Positions 34,738 through 44,900 are shown, counted from the stretch's first letter. The stretch is 64,000 bases of DNA from Conexibacter sp. (GCA_025964325.1 JAOPZA010000072.1:1-64000); one strand, 5' to 3'. Translations and numbers: made by a program. Notes: generated by a model not told the origin, from the letters alone.

Positions 34738-36693
34738 ATGACGACGAAGGTGACGCGCTTCCGTGATCGCGCGGAGGCGGGCCGGCTGCTCGCGGAGCAG
34801 CTGCACGAATACTCCGGTCGTGACGACGTGGTCGTCCTCGCGCTGCCACGCGGCGGGGTTCCCGTCGCGTTCGAGGTCGCGCGCGCGCTCGACGCGCCGC
34901 TCGACGTCTTCGTCGTGCGCAAGCTCGGGGTGCCCGGCCACGAGGAGCTCGCGCTCGGCGCGATCGCGACGGGCGGCACCCGCGTCCTCAACGAGCGCGT
35001 CGTCGGCTCGATGGCGATCCCGGACGAGTGGATCGAGGCGGTCGACGCGAGGGAGCGGCTCGAGCTGCAGCGGCGCGAGCGCGCCTACCGCGGCAACCGC
35101 CCGCCGCCCGCCGTCGCGGGCAGAACCGTGATCCTCGTCGACGACGGCCTGGCGACCGGCTCGACGATGCTGGCGGCCGTGCGGGCGCTCCGTCAGGAGG
35201 CGCCCGCGCGCATCGTCGTCGCGGTGCCGGTCGCCGACGCCGAGGTGTGCGCCGCGATCCGGCGCGAAGCCGACGACGCGGTCTGCCTGATGACGCCGAG
35301 CCCGTTGCGCGCCGTCGGCGAGTGGTACGAGGACTTCTCCCAGACGACCGACGACGAGGTCCGCGAGCTGCTCGAACGCGCCCGGCAGGCGCCCGGCGAA
35401 GGCCACCGTCACGCGGTCCGCAGAATGCACGGGCGCGCCAGCGACCACGATCGGCTGCTCGAGCTCGCCGCCGACACGCCGCTCGTGCTCGTCGGAGAGG
35501 CGTCGCACGGCACCTACGACTTCTACCGAGAGCGCGCCGAGATCACGAGACGCCTGATCGCCGAGCACGGCTTCACCGCGGTCGCGGCGGAGGCCGACTG
35601 GCCCGATGCGTATCGCGTCAACCGCTTCGTCCGCGGCGAGAGCGACGACGAGACCCCCGAGCAGGCGCTCGCGGACTTCCACCGCTTCCCGCACTGGATG
35701 TGGCGCAACGTCGTCGTGGCCGAGTTCGTCGGGTGGCTGCGGGAGTGGAACGACGGGCTGCCGGACGGGGCGCAGAAGGTCGGCTTCTACGGGCTCGACC
35801 TGTACAGCCTCCACACGTCGATGGAGGCCGTCGTCGCGTACCTGGAGGAGGTCGACCCCGAGGCGGCGTGGCGAGCGCGCGAGCGCTACTCCTGCTTCGA
35901 CCACTTCGGCCGCGACCCACAGGTGTACGCCTACGAGACGACGCTCGGCGGCGCCGAGGCGTGCGAGCAGCAGGCCGTCGAGCAGCTCGTCGAGCTGCGC
36001 GCCGCAGCCGCCGAGCGCGCCCGCACGGACGGGCGGATCGACGTCGACGGCGACTTCTACGCCGAGCAGAACGCCCGCCTCGTCGTCAACGCCGAGCAGT
36101 ACTACCGCGCCGTCTTCCGCGGGGGAGCGGCGAGCTGGAACGTGCGCGACCGTCACATGGCGGAGACGCTCGACGCGCTCGTCGACCATCTGGAGCGGAC
36201 GAGCGGGGCGACGAAGGTCGCCGTCTGGGCGCACAACTCCCACCTCGGCGACGCCCGCGCGACCGAGCTGGGGCAGTCGGGCGAGCTCAATCTCGGCCAG
36301 CTCGTCCGCGAACGTCACGGGGACGACGTCCTGCTCGTCGGCTTCACGACCTACACGGGGACCGTCACGGCGGCGTCGAGATGGGACGGCCCGTCGGAGC
36401 GCAAGCACGTGCGCCGCGCGCTGGCCGGCAGCTGGGAGCAGGTCTTCCACGACCTCGACCTCCCGCGCTTCATGATCGAGACGAACGGGCTGCCCGGACG
36501 GCGGCTCGAGCGTGCGATCGGCGTCATCTACCAGCCGGAGACGGAGCGCTTCTCGCACTACTTCCACACCGAGCTCGAGCACCAGTTCGACGTCGTGCTG
36601 CACATCGACGACACGCGTGCGCTCGAGCCGCTCGAGCGGACGAGCGAATGGGAGACCGGCGAGCTGCCCGAGACGTACCCGTTCGGGGTGTAG
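34738..36693 (+). CDS. Phosphoribosyltransferase / erythromycin-esterase-like fusion protein
   Basis: 651 residues in two domains. Residues 1-215 are a type I phosphoribosyltransferase with LALPRGGVPVAFEVA (34-48), VVRKLGVPGHEELALGAI and the PRPP loop VILVDDGLATGST (131-143). Residues 235-645 are an erythromycin-esterase (EreA/EreB) domain starting LVGEASHGTYDFYR, with the likely catalytic pair Glu254 and His257, and ending in the usual hydrophobic pattern. Enzymes of the second class open macrolide lactones, but most environmental members have unknown substrates. The start is either ATG 34738 or the in-frame GTG 34720, which is nearer a GGAGAG site. It is followed 16 bases later by a dienelactone-hydrolase-like gene, so the two probably form an operon. 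Confidence 0.88.
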   Translation: MTTKVTRFRDRAEAGRLLAEQLHEYSGRDDVVVLALPRGGVPVAFEVARALDAPLDVFVVRKLGVPGHEELALGAIATGGTRVLNERVVGSMAIPDEWIEAVDARERLELQRRERAYRGNRPPPAVAGRTVILVDDGLATGSTMLAAVRALRQEAPARIVVAVPVADAEVCAAIRREADDAVCLMTPSPLRAVGEWYEDFSQTTDDEVRELLERARQAPGEGHRHAVRRMHGRASDHDRLLELAADTPLVLVGEASHGTYDFYRERAEITRRLIAEHGFTAVAAEADWPDAYRVNRFVRGESDDETPEQALADFHRFPHWMWRNVVVAEFVGWLREWNDGLPDGAQKVGFYGLDLYSLHTSMEAVVAYLEEVDPEAAWRARERYSCFDHFGRDPQVYAYETTLGGAEACEQQAVEQLVELRAAAAERARTDGRIDVDGDFYAEQNARLVVNAEQYYRAVFRGGAASWNVRDRHMAETLDALVDHLERTSGATKVAVWAHNSHLGDARATELGQSGELNLGQLVRERHGDDVLLVGFTTYTGTVTAASRWDGPSERKHVRRALAGSWEQVFHDLDLPRFMIETNGLPGRRLERAIGVIYQPETERFSHYFHTELEHQFDVVLHIDDTRALEPLERTSEWETGELPETYPFGV

Positions 36694-36709
36694 CGAGGCG
36701 AACGCGCTC

Positions 36710-37405
36710 GTGCCGTCCGTCACCGAGTCCGTCGTCGAGATCCCACTCGAGGGGGCGACGCTGGAGGGCGTCCTCACGCTCCCGCCCGCGGCACGCGGCG
36801 TCGTCGTGTTCGCGCATGGCAGCGGCAGCGGCCGCTTCAGCCCGCGCAATCGCGCCGTCGCTCAGGTCCTGGTCGACGCCGGCCTCGGCACCCTGCTGAT
36901 CGACCTGCTGACCGCGAGCGAGGAGGCGGAGGACCGCCGAACCGCGCGGCTGCGCTTCGACATCGGGCTGCTGGCCGAGCGCGTGATCGGCGCGATCGAC
37001 TGGCTCGCGACGAGCGCCGCGCAGCCGGCCGGCGCGCCCGAGGTCGCCGAGCTGCCGGTCGGCTGCTTCGGCGCCAGCACCGGCGCCGCCGCGGCGTTGG
37101 TCGCCGCCGCCGAGCGTCCGGCGCGCGTCGGCGCGGTCGTCTCGCGCGGCGGTCGCCCCGACCTCGCCGCCGACGCGCTCCCGCGCGTGACCGCGCCGAC
37201 GCTGCTGATCGTCGGCGGACGCGACCACGAGGTGGTCGGGCTCAACCGGCTCGCGCAGCGGCTGCTCGGGGGCGAGTCGCGCCTGGAGATCGTGCCCGGG
37301 GCCACGCACCTGTTCGAGGAGCCCGGGGCGCTCGAGCGCGTCTCGGAGCTGGCGCGCGACTGGTTCCTCGGCCACCTCGGCGGCGGATCGGGGCCTCGGC
37401 GCTGA
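36710..37405 (+). CDS. Dienelactone-hydrolase-like alpha/beta hydrolase
   Basis: 231 residues. The fold begins VVVFAHGSGSGRFSPRN (31-47), where the oxyanion segment is HGSGSG. The nucleophile is Ser123 in CFGASTGAAAAL, the acid lies in GGRDHEV and the base in GATHLFEE. In other actinobacteria hydrolases of this type are fused or adjacent to phosphoribosyltransferase domains, which supports a shared pathway with the preceding fusion gene. It starts with GTG 16 bases after that gene's stop and is convergent with the PfkB gene. The substrate is unknown. Confidence 0.82.
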   Translation: MPSVTESVVEIPLEGATLEGVLTLPPAARGVVVFAHGSGSGRFSPRNRAVAQVLVDAGLGTLLIDLLTASEEAEDRRTARLRFDIGLLAERVIGAIDWLATSAAQPAGAPEVAELPVGCFGASTGAAAALVAAAERPARVGAVVSRGGRPDLAADALPRVTAPTLLIVGGRDHEVVGLNRLAQRLLGGESRLEIVPGATHLFEEPGALERVSELARDWFLGHLGGGSGPRR

Positions 37406-37412
37406 GCGTCGC

Positions 37413-38375
37413 TCAGACGACCCGCACGCCACGCGCCAGCTCCTCGAGCGCGGCCCGATCCGGATAGGACTCCTGCGCTCCGAAGCCCGTAACCGCGCAC
37501 GAGGCCGCCGCGACGGCGAGGCGTGCGGCCTCGGCCGTCGGCTGCCCGGCGAGGATCGCGGCCGCGAGCGTTCCCGCGAACGCGTCGCCGGCGCCGGTCG
37601 TGTCGACGACGTCGACGCCGGCCGGGGCGCGCAGGAGCAGCTCCCCCTCGGCCCACAGCGTGAGACATCCACCGTCCCGCAGCCTGACGTGGACATGGCG
37701 CGCGCCGCGCTCGCGCAGCCGCCGGGCGGCGTGCCGCGCGTCGGCGGGGGACTCGACCGCGATGCCGGTCATCCGCCCCGCCTCGTCGGCGTTCGGCACG
37801 ACGTGGTCCGAGAGCGCCAGGAGCCGGTCGGTCGCCCGCTCGGGCCGCGTCGGGTCGAGGACCGAGGGTCGGCCGCTCGCGCGCGCCTGCTCCAGCGCTC
37901 CGCCGATCGCCGCGGGTGAGACCTCGTTGTCGACGACGAGGACGGAGCCCTCCGCGGCGTCGCGCAGCTCCCCCGCCAGGCGCTCGCCGTCGGCGTCGGA
38001 GAACGCGTCGTTCGCGCCGGCCGCGAGGACCATCGTCTTGCCCCCGCGCTCGGAGACCAGGATCGTCGCGACGCCGGTGTCGGTCGCGACACGGCGGATC
38101 GAGTCGAGCTCGACTCCCGCCGCGCCCGGCCCGGCGAGGGCCTGGTCGGCGAGCACGTCGGTCCCGACGCAGCCGAACAGCCGGGCGCGCGTCCCGAGTC
38201 GGCGCGCCATCACGGCGACGTTTCCCGCCCGTCCGCCCGACGTCCGCAGCGCGCGCCGCGCGATCAGGCTGGCGCCGCGCTCGAGCGGGGCGTCGATGGC
38301 CAGCACGAAGTCGGCGTTGACGGTGCCGGCACAGAGCACCGCCGGCTCACTCGCTTCGGCGGTTCGAGGGGACAC
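37413..38375 (-). CDS. PfkB-family carbohydrate kinase
   Basis: 320 residues. The N-terminal sugar-binding glycines (SGGRAGNVAVMARRLG, 46-61) and the C-terminal ATP/anion-hole motif DTTGAGDAFAG (catalytic Asp264) place it among ribokinase-like kinases. Only part of the family is specific for ribose; the residues seen here do not define the sugar. The GTG at 38375 is chosen because it has a GGAGG site seven bases upstream and begins just before the fold. An extended frame to 38477 lacks such support. Its tail faces the hydrolase gene seven bases away. Confidence 0.88.
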   Translation of the reverse strand: MSPRTAEASEPAVLCAGTVNADFVLAIDAPLERGASLIARRALRTSGGRAGNVAVMARRLGTRARLFGCVGTDVLADQALAGPGAAGVELDSIRRVATDTGVATILVSERGGKTMVLAAGANDAFSDADGERLAGELRDAAEGSVLVVDNEVSPAAIGGALEQARASGRPSVLDPTRPERATDRLLALSDHVVPNADEAGRMTGIAVESPADARHAARRLRERGARHVHVRLRDGGCLTLWAEGELLLRAPAGVDVVDTTGAGDAFAGTLAAAILAGQPTAEAARLAVAAASCAVTGFGAQESYPDRAALEELARGVRVV

Positions 38376-38501
38376 GGCTTCGCCTCCGGCAGGCGGGCAC
38401 GAGCTCAGGGTCCAAGCGCTCAACCTACCCCGGCCCGCACGTCTCAAGCCGCTCGGCCGCGGGTACCTGGCCCCCACCCCGCTGTGGATCCGCGCCCCCC
38501 G

Positions 38502-39566
38502 ATGCCGCCCGCCGTGCTGGACGTCTCACAGAAGCCGATGCTCGCGAAGCTGGTGCGGGAGCTTCCGCGCGGCGACTTCCTCTACGAGCCGAAGTGGGAC
38601 GGCTTTCGCTGCATCGCGTTCCGCGACGGCGACGACGTCGACCTCCGCAGCCGCCACGGCCGGCCGCTCGGCCGCTACTTCCCGGAGCTGGTGGCAGCCG
38701 TCGGCGCCGCCGCCCCGGCGCGCTTCGTCCTCGACGGCGAGGTGCTCGTCCTGCGCGACGGGCGGTTCGACTTCGCGTCGCTGATGGCGCGGCTGCACCC
38801 GGCAGCGACGCGGGTGCGGGAGCTGGCGAACCGCACGCCGGCGATCTTCGTCGCGTTCGACCTGCTGGCCGCCGGCGACGCGGACCTGCGAGCGCGGCCG
38901 TTCGAGGAGCGACGCCGCCGCCTGCTCGAGTTGTTCGGCGCGGCCGCGCCGCCGCTGTTCGTGACGCCGGCGACGGAGGACGTCGACGTCGCCGCGCAGT
39001 GGCTGGAGCGCTTCCGCGGAGGCGGGCTCGACGGCGTCGTGGCGAAGCCCCGCCACGGGCGCTACGAGGGCGGTGCGCGGGCGATGCTCAAGGTCAAGCA
39101 CGAACGCACCGCCGACTGCGTCGTCGCGGGGATCCGCACCAGCAGCGACGATCCGACGGAGGTGACCTCGCTGATGCTCGGCCTCTACGACGACGACGGC
39201 CGGCTCGAGCACATCGGCGTCGCGAGCGGCTTCTCGAGAGCGACGCGCACGCGCCTCGGACGCGAGCTCGGCCCGCTCGCCACGTCGATCGACGGTCACC
39301 CGTGGGAGCACGGGTTCCTGCTCGGGGGCGGGCCGATGGGACGGCTCAAGGGCGCCGCCGGCCGCTGGCGGCCGGGGATGACGATGGACTGGGTGCCACT
39401 CGCGCCCGAGCGCGTCGCCGAGGTCGCCTACACGCAGCTGGACGACCACCGGCTCCGCCATCCGGCGAAGCTCGTCCGCTGGCGCGCCGACCGCGACCCG
39501 GCGTCCTGCCGCCTCGACCAGCTCGACGAGCCCGCCGCCGCCCCGGCTCAGGTGCTCGCGACCTGA
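38502..39566 (+). CDS. ATP-dependent DNA ligase (LigC/LigD ligase-domain type)
   Basis: 354 residues: adenylation domain with the AMP-binding lysine Lys31 in YEPKWDGFR, then RSRHGRPLGRYFPEL, LDGEVLVL, VAFDLLA and LDGVVAKP. An OB-fold domain follows (CVVAGIRTSS to VAEVAYTQL). This is the minimal ligase unit used in actinobacterial repair and end joining. The gene runs tail to tail with the polymerase-domain gene and overlaps it by 19 bases. Ku is not in the window. An in-frame GTG at 38484 is an alternative start; neither has a clear ribosome site. Confidence 0.9.
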   Translation: MPPAVLDVSQKPMLAKLVRELPRGDFLYEPKWDGFRCIAFRDGDDVDLRSRHGRPLGRYFPELVAAVGAAAPARFVLDGEVLVLRDGRFDFASLMARLHPAATRVRELANRTPAIFVAFDLLAAGDADLRARPFEERRRRLLELFGAAAPPLFVTPATEDVDVAAQWLERFRGGGLDGVVAKPRHGRYEGGARAMLKVKHERTADCVVAGIRTSSDDPTEVTSLMLGLYDDDGRLEHIGVASGFSRATRTRLGRELGPLATSIDGHPWEHGFLLGGGPMGRLKGAAGRWRPGMTMDWVPLAPERVAEVAYTQLDDHRLRHPAKLVRWRADRDPASCRLDQLDEPAAAPAQVLAT

Positions 39567-40486
39567 TCGCGACCCTGGTCGAGGCGCTGCCGGAGCGTGA
39601 GGACGTCGGCGAAGACGTCGCCGTATCTCGCCACGCGCTGCAGCACGTCGCCCATCTCGAAGACGAGGAGCCCGGCGTCCGCCACCTCCACCGCGGCCTC
39701 GACCTCCTCCCACCAGACCGGCGTCGAGACGGTCGGGCGCTCGTTGGCCCGCACCGCGTACGCACACACCATCGACTTGTGCTCGGTGTTCTGACTCCAG
39801 TCGACGAGGACCTTGCCGGCGCGCAGCGCTCTCGCCATGCGCGAGACGACGCGCTCGGGCCACGCCTCCTCGAGTGCCCGGGCGATCGTGCGGGCGAACG
39901 GCTTCGTCTGCGCGTAGGTGACGTCGGTGTTCAGCGGCACGTACACCTGCAGACCCTTGGATCCCGAGGTCTTCACGCGCCCGCGCAGACCGATCCCGGC
40001 GAGCAGCTCGCGCAGCCGCAGCGCGACCTCCGCGCAGCCCAGCACGTCCACGCCCTCCCCCGGGTCGAGGTCGAACGCCAGCGTCGTCGGACGGTGGAGG
40101 TCGTCCCGCAGGTGCAGCGAGGTGTGGAGCTCGATCGATCCGATGTTGACCGCCCACAGCAGCGTCGCCAGATCCTCGACGACGCAGTAGTTGATCGCCG
40201 CCTGCTTCTCCCGGCTCCACACCGGCGTCGTCGCCACCCACTCCGGCCGATGCTCCGGGCACTCCTTCTGCCAGAACCGCGGCCCTTCGACGCCCTCGGG
40301 GTAGCGATGGAGATGCAGCAGCCGGTCGCGCAGGTGCGGCAGCATCACGTCGGCGACGCGGACGTAGTACTGGAGCAGCTGCGCCTTCGTCGTCCCCGTC
40401 CGCGGGAACACGACGCGACCGAGGTTCCGGATCGCGAGCCGGCGATCGCCGATCTCGAACTCCCGGCCCGACGCTGCGGCGTTCAG
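39548..40486 (-). CDS. LigD-type primase/polymerase (AEP family)
   Basis: 312 residues if translation begins at CTG 40486. It shows the archaeo-eukaryotic primase features of LigD polymerase domains: RYPEGVEGPRFWQKECPEHRPEW, the metal-binding AFDLDPGEG (D139, D141) and SGSKGLQVYVPL, with an acidic residue in VLVDWSQN. No ATG, GTG or TTG lies in frame between the membrane-protein stop and the conserved VVFPRTGTTKAQLLQYY block except one GTG inside that block. The CTG at 40484-40486 overlaps the upstream TGA (CTGA), so coupled initiation at CTG is the simplest reading. The protein is not fused to ligase or nuclease domains. Confidence 0.85.
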   Translation of the reverse strand: MNAAASGREFEIGDRRLAIRNLGRVVFPRTGTTKAQLLQYYVRVADVMLPHLRDRLLHLHRYPEGVEGPRFWQKECPEHRPEWVATTPVWSREKQAAINYCVVEDLATLLWAVNIGSIELHTSLHLRDDLHRPTTLAFDLDPGEGVDVLGCAEVALRLRELLAGIGLRGRVKTSGSKGLQVYVPLNTDVTYAQTKPFARTIARALEEAWPERVVSRMARALRAGKVLVDWSQNTEHKSMVCAYAVRANERPTVSTPVWWEEVEAAVEVADAGLLVFEMGDVLQRVARYGDVFADVLTLRQRLDQGRDQVAST

Positions 40487-41187
40487 TGCAGGTTGTTGAT
40501 CGCGTATGACAGGATCACCGTGAACGTCGTCAGCGAGGCGAGCGTCTGGATCGCCAGCAGCAGCCTCGCCGTGATCGTCAGCGGGACCGTGTTCTCCGGC
40601 GGCGTCAGCGAGGCGGCGTTGCTGAGCGAGAGGTAGAGGTAGTCGTCCAGCCCGGGTCGCCAGTCGTCGTCGCCCGGGAAGAAGTCGCGCTCCTCCATCT
40701 GCGGGAAGACGAAGTCCGGATTGCGGTCGTCGGTGAGCAGGCGCCGAACCGGCCCGCCGCGATCGAGCTCCCAGAACCACACGGCGAACAGCAGCACGGC
40801 CGTCAGCCACAGGTCCACGCCGCCGAGCAGCAGGGGCTTGGCGTCGGCTCTGCCGCCGTCCAGGAGGATCTCGACGAGCAGGAGGAGCGCGACGACGTTC
40901 ACGGCGCTGACGAGCGCGACGAGCGCGATCCGCAGCTGACGCCGTCCCGGGATCTCGCGCAGCGGCGGGTGCGGCGTCGTCACGATCAGCGCGACGAACA
41001 GCACCGCCTCGATCGCCGGCAGCGTCCACGGTGCGCCGATCGTCAGCCGCTCCGGCAGCGCCAGGCCGAGCAGGATCGTCGTCAGGATCGTGACCTGTGC
41101 CGGCCACAGCGGATCCTGCCACTCGAAGCGGCCCTTCGCGCTCCGCGCTCGACGCCGAGCCTGGCGCAGCCGTGCGTCGCTGCTCAT
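40483..41187 (-). CDS. DUF1345-like integral membrane protein
   Basis: 234 residues with about five hydrophobic helices. The first half has VTILTTILLGLALPERL, EAVLFVALIVTT and ALVALVSAVNVVALLLLVEI. The second has VDLWLTAVLLFAVWFW. A loop region DYLYLSLSNAASLTPPENTVPLT is followed by a final helix ILSYAINNL. The loop and last helix resemble the pore-like segment of DUF1345 proteins, which are distantly like two-TM potassium channels. It overlaps the start of the polymerase gene by four bases and is upstream in the same transcript. Function unknown. Confidence 0.65.
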   Translation of the reverse strand: MSSDARLRQARRRARSAKGRFEWQDPLWPAQVTILTTILLGLALPERLTIGAPWTLPAIEAVLFVALIVTTPHPPLREIPGRRQLRIALVALVSAVNVVALLLLVEILLDGGRADAKPLLLGGVDLWLTAVLLFAVWFWELDRGGPVRRLLTDDRNPDFVFPQMEERDFFPGDDDWRPGLDDYLYLSLSNAASLTPPENTVPLTITARLLLAIQTLASLTTFTVILSYAINNLH

Positions 41188-41350
41188 CTGGTTGCGCTAC
41201 CCCATCCGTGCGCGGCCACGCCGCTCGCGAGCGCGATCGGACGCGCCGGCGCTCGTCCCCGTCGGCGATGAGTTCTTCCGGGCACGACGGTCTACATGTG
41301 CAGTAGCCCTCGCGGGAGCCCCTTCCCGCCGCACGAGAGGACGCAGCGCC

Positions 41351-41836
41351 ATGCAGCCGAAGATCAGACCGAACCTGTGGTTCGACACCGAGGCCGAGGA
41401 GGCCGCCGCCTTCTACACCTCCGTCTTCAAGAACTCGCGCATCGTGAACGTCGCCCATTACACCGAGGGCAGCCCGCGACCCGCCGGCACGGTGATGACC
41501 GTGGAGTTCGAGTTGGACGGTCAGCGATTCGTCGGCATCAACGGCGGCCCGCAGTTCACGTTCGACGAGGCCGTCTCGTTCGAGATCGACTGCGAGGGCC
41601 AGGAGGAGGTCGACTACTACTGGACACGGCTCTCCGACGGCGGCGAGGAAGGGCAGTGCGGCTGGCTCAAGGACAGATACGGGCTGTCCTGGCAGGTCGT
41701 GCCGACCGGGATGGAGGAGCTGTTCAACGATCCGGACCCGACGCGGGCCGAGCGAGCGATGCGGGCGATGCTCGGGATGGGCAAGATCGACGTCGCCGCG
41801 CTGCGCAGCGCGGCCGACGGCGTCGCGGCGAGCTGA
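41351..41836 (+). CDS. VOC-family (PhnB-like) protein
   Basis: 161 residues. The order IRPNLWFDTEAEEAAAFYTSVF, TVMTVEFELDGQRFVGINGGP and EVDYYWTRLSDGGEEGQCGWLKDRYGLSWQVVP is that of PhnB-like members of the glyoxalase/vicinal-oxygen-chelate superfamily, also annotated as 3-demethylubiquinone methyltransferase-like. The usual metal ligands are not all conserved in this branch. It stands alone, divergent from the membrane protein. The ATG is at 41351. Confidence 0.85.
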   Translation: MQPKIRPNLWFDTEAEEAAAFYTSVFKNSRIVNVAHYTEGSPRPAGTVMTVEFELDGQRFVGINGGPQFTFDEAVSFEIDCEGQEEVDYYWTRLSDGGEEGQCGWLKDRYGLSWQVVPTGMEELFNDPDPTRAERAMRAMLGMGKIDVAALRSAADGVAAS

Positions 41837-41963
41837 CGGGACGCACGCTCGGTACGCGGGCGCAGCAGCCCGACCTGGCCGCCGAGGGGCGCACCCTTAT
41901 CCGGTGCTCTTCGCTGACTGAGCGCTTGCGGCGTCGCTCCAGGATTCGTACGCTCGTCGCACC

Positions 41964-44900
41964 GTGGCGACGTTCGAGCAGGCTCCGCTCGGCCTCCGGC
42001 TGCTCGGCGGCTTCGCCGCGCGCGTCGGTGGACGGCCGGTCGCGGAGGGTGCGTGGCGGCTGCGGCGGGCGAAGAGCCTGATCAAGCTGCTGGCGCTCGC
42101 ACCCGAGCGGCGCATGCACCGCGAGCAGGTGGCGGAGCTGCTGTGGCCGGGCCGCGAGCCGACCGGCAACGGCCTGCACCAGGTGCTCTACACCGCGCGG
42201 CGGGCGGTCGCGAGCGACGGCGGCGCAGGCGACCGCCTTGTGCTGCGCGACGACGTGGTGGCGCTCGTCGGCGACGGGATCTGGGTCGACGTCGACTCGT
42301 TCGAGCGCGCTGCGGCGGCGGCGCGCGAGGACGGCAGCGTCGAGTCCTATCGCGTCGCGCTCAAGCTGTACGCCGGGGAGCTGCTGCCGGAGGACCGCTA
42401 CGAGGAGTGGACCGCGACGCGGCGCGAGTCGCTGCGCGAGACGCGCCTCGGGTTGCTGGTCGAGGTGGCCGAGGCGCACGCCGGCGCGGCCGACGCGGCA
42501 GCCGCGGTCGAGGCGCTGCAGCGCGCGGTGGTCGAGGATCCGCTGCACGAGGCCGCGCACCGCGGACTGATGCGCCTGTTCGCCGGCGACGGGCGCCCGC
42601 AGCAGGCGCTGGCGCAGTACCAGCAGCTCCGCGACGCGCTGCGGCGCACGCTCGAGGCGGATCCCGATCCCGCCACCCGGCGGCTCTACCGCGAGATCCT
42701 GGCGAGCCAGCACGAGGCGCAGCCCGAGGCCGAGCCCGCACGCGAGCCGGCCTCGCTCGAGCTGCCGGTGCGGCCGGCCGCCGAGCCGTCGGACGATCCG
42801 CGGAGGGCCGGCGCGGCGCGATCGTCGATGCGGCGCGAGCTCCCGCGCCAGCTGACGAGCTTCGTCGGCCGCGAGCGCGAGCTGACCGAGCTCGACGGGC
42901 TGCTCGGCCGCGCGCGCCTGCTGACGCTCACGGGGCCCGGCGGATGCGGCAAGACCCGGCTGGCGCTCGAGCTGGCGTCGCGGCGCGCGCGCGACTTCGC
43001 GGGCGGGACGCCGGTGGTCGAACTGGCGCCGATCGCCGACGCCGCGCTCGTGGTCGAGGAGACGGCCGCAGCGGTGGGCGTCAAGCCGCGGTCGGAGCGC
43101 GACCCGATCGAGCTGCTCGGCGATCAGATCGGCGAGGCCCACGTCCTGCTCGTCCTCGACAACTGCGAGCACCTGATCGACGCCTGCGCCCGGCTCGCCG
43201 ACCGGCTGCTGCGCGCCTGCCCGAACCTGCGCCTGCTCGCCACCAGCCGCGAGCAGCTCCGCATCCAGGGCGAGGTCGCGTGGCGCGTGCCGCCCCTGTC
43301 GCTGCCCGAGCGTGCCGCGGGCGCCGAGCCGCCACGGCTCGACCAGCTCGAGCGCTCCGAGGCGATCGGGCTGTTCCGCCGGCGCGCGAGCGACGCCGTC
43401 CCCGGCTTCGCGCTGACGCCGGGCAACGCCGCCGCGGTCGCCGACATCTGCCGGCGCTTGGACGGGATGCCGCTCGCGCTCGAGCTGGCCGCCGCGCGCA
43501 TCACGGTGCTCTCCCCCGCGCAAATCGCGGACCGCCTCGGTGACGCGCTCGCGCTGCTGCGCGGCGGCAGCCGGGCCGGCCTCACGCGCCAGCAGACGCT
43601 GCGCGCCACGCTGACCTGGAGCCATCAGCTGCTGACCCACGCCGAACGCGTGCTGTACCGGCGACTCGGCGTGTTCGCCGGCAGCTTCGGCGTCGAGGCG
43701 ATCGACGGCATCTGCGCCGACGACGACGGCAGCTGCGCGGGCGGAGCCCCGCTCGACCTGCTGGCGCAGCTGGCGGACAAGTCGCTCGTGCAGGTCGAGG
43801 CGGATGCCGGCCACTATCGCTACCGCCTGCTCGAGACGGTCCGTCAGCACGCCCGCGAGCGGCTCGTGGAAGCGGGCGAGCGCGAACGGCTCGAAGCCGC
43901 GCACCGCGCCTGGTACCTCGCGCTCGCGCAGGCCGCCGACCGCGACCTCGATCCGGATGTCGCCACCGCCTGGCCGGCGACCCGCCTCGAGGCCGAGCAC
44001 GACGACCTGCGCGCCGCGCTCGCGTCGGGGATCCGCGACGATCCGCCCGCGGCGCTGCGCCTCGCGCGCGCCCTGTGGTGGTTCTGGATGGCGCGCGGGT
44101 ACTTCGTCGAGGGTGCGCGCTGGTTCGACGACGCGCTCGCCGCGGCGCCCGCCCCGACCCCGGAGCGGGTCCAGGCGCTGTGGGCGCTGGGCGGGATCGA
44201 CGTGCGCCGCCGCGGCACCATCCGCACGGTGCGGCTGGGCGCCGACGCGCTCGCGATCGCCCGCCGCTCGGGCGATCCCCACGCCGAGGCGCGCGCGCTC
44301 GAGCGTCGCGGCGTGCTGGCGATGGGCGGCTTCGACTGGCCCGTCGCCGACGCGGCGCTCGCCGAAGGGCTCGCGCTCGCGCACGAGCTCGGCGACGCCT
44401 CCGTCGCGGTGGCGATCATCCAGGCCCAGGGCGTGCTCGCCGGCTGCCGCGGCGAGACGCGGCAGGCGCGCGCGCTGCTCGAGCGGAGCCTGACGCTGCT
44501 GGACGAGATCCCGGACGAGCGCGGGCCGCTCTTCTGGGCCCTGCACATCTCGCCGATAGCCCTCCCGGCGGGTCGCGGCGGCGCGCCCCGCCTCTTCTTC
44601 GAGGACACGTTCTGCCTCTTCCGGGCGGTTCGCAGCCGCGCCGGTGCCGCCTACGTGCTGCTGAACATCGGCGAGGCCTCGCGCACCGACGCCGCGTACG
44701 GGGCCGCGCGCGACGCGTTCGAGCGCGCGCTCGAGCGCTTCCGCGAGCTCGGCGACGACCAGGGCGCGGGCGTCGCGCTCAACGCGCTCGGCAATCTCGC
44801 ACGCTCGACGGGCGATGCCGACGCGGGGAGCCGCCGCTTCGAGGAGGCGCTCGCGCTGCGTCGCGCGGCGCGCGACACCCGCGAGATCGCGACGACGTTC

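Noticed and set aside
29086..36693. A 2535-codon open frame on the plus strand
   Set aside because: It runs antisense through the PKD surface-protein gene and only its last part is the real fusion gene (34738-36693). Upstream composition is Arg/Ala-rich shadow coding with no domain or ribosome site.
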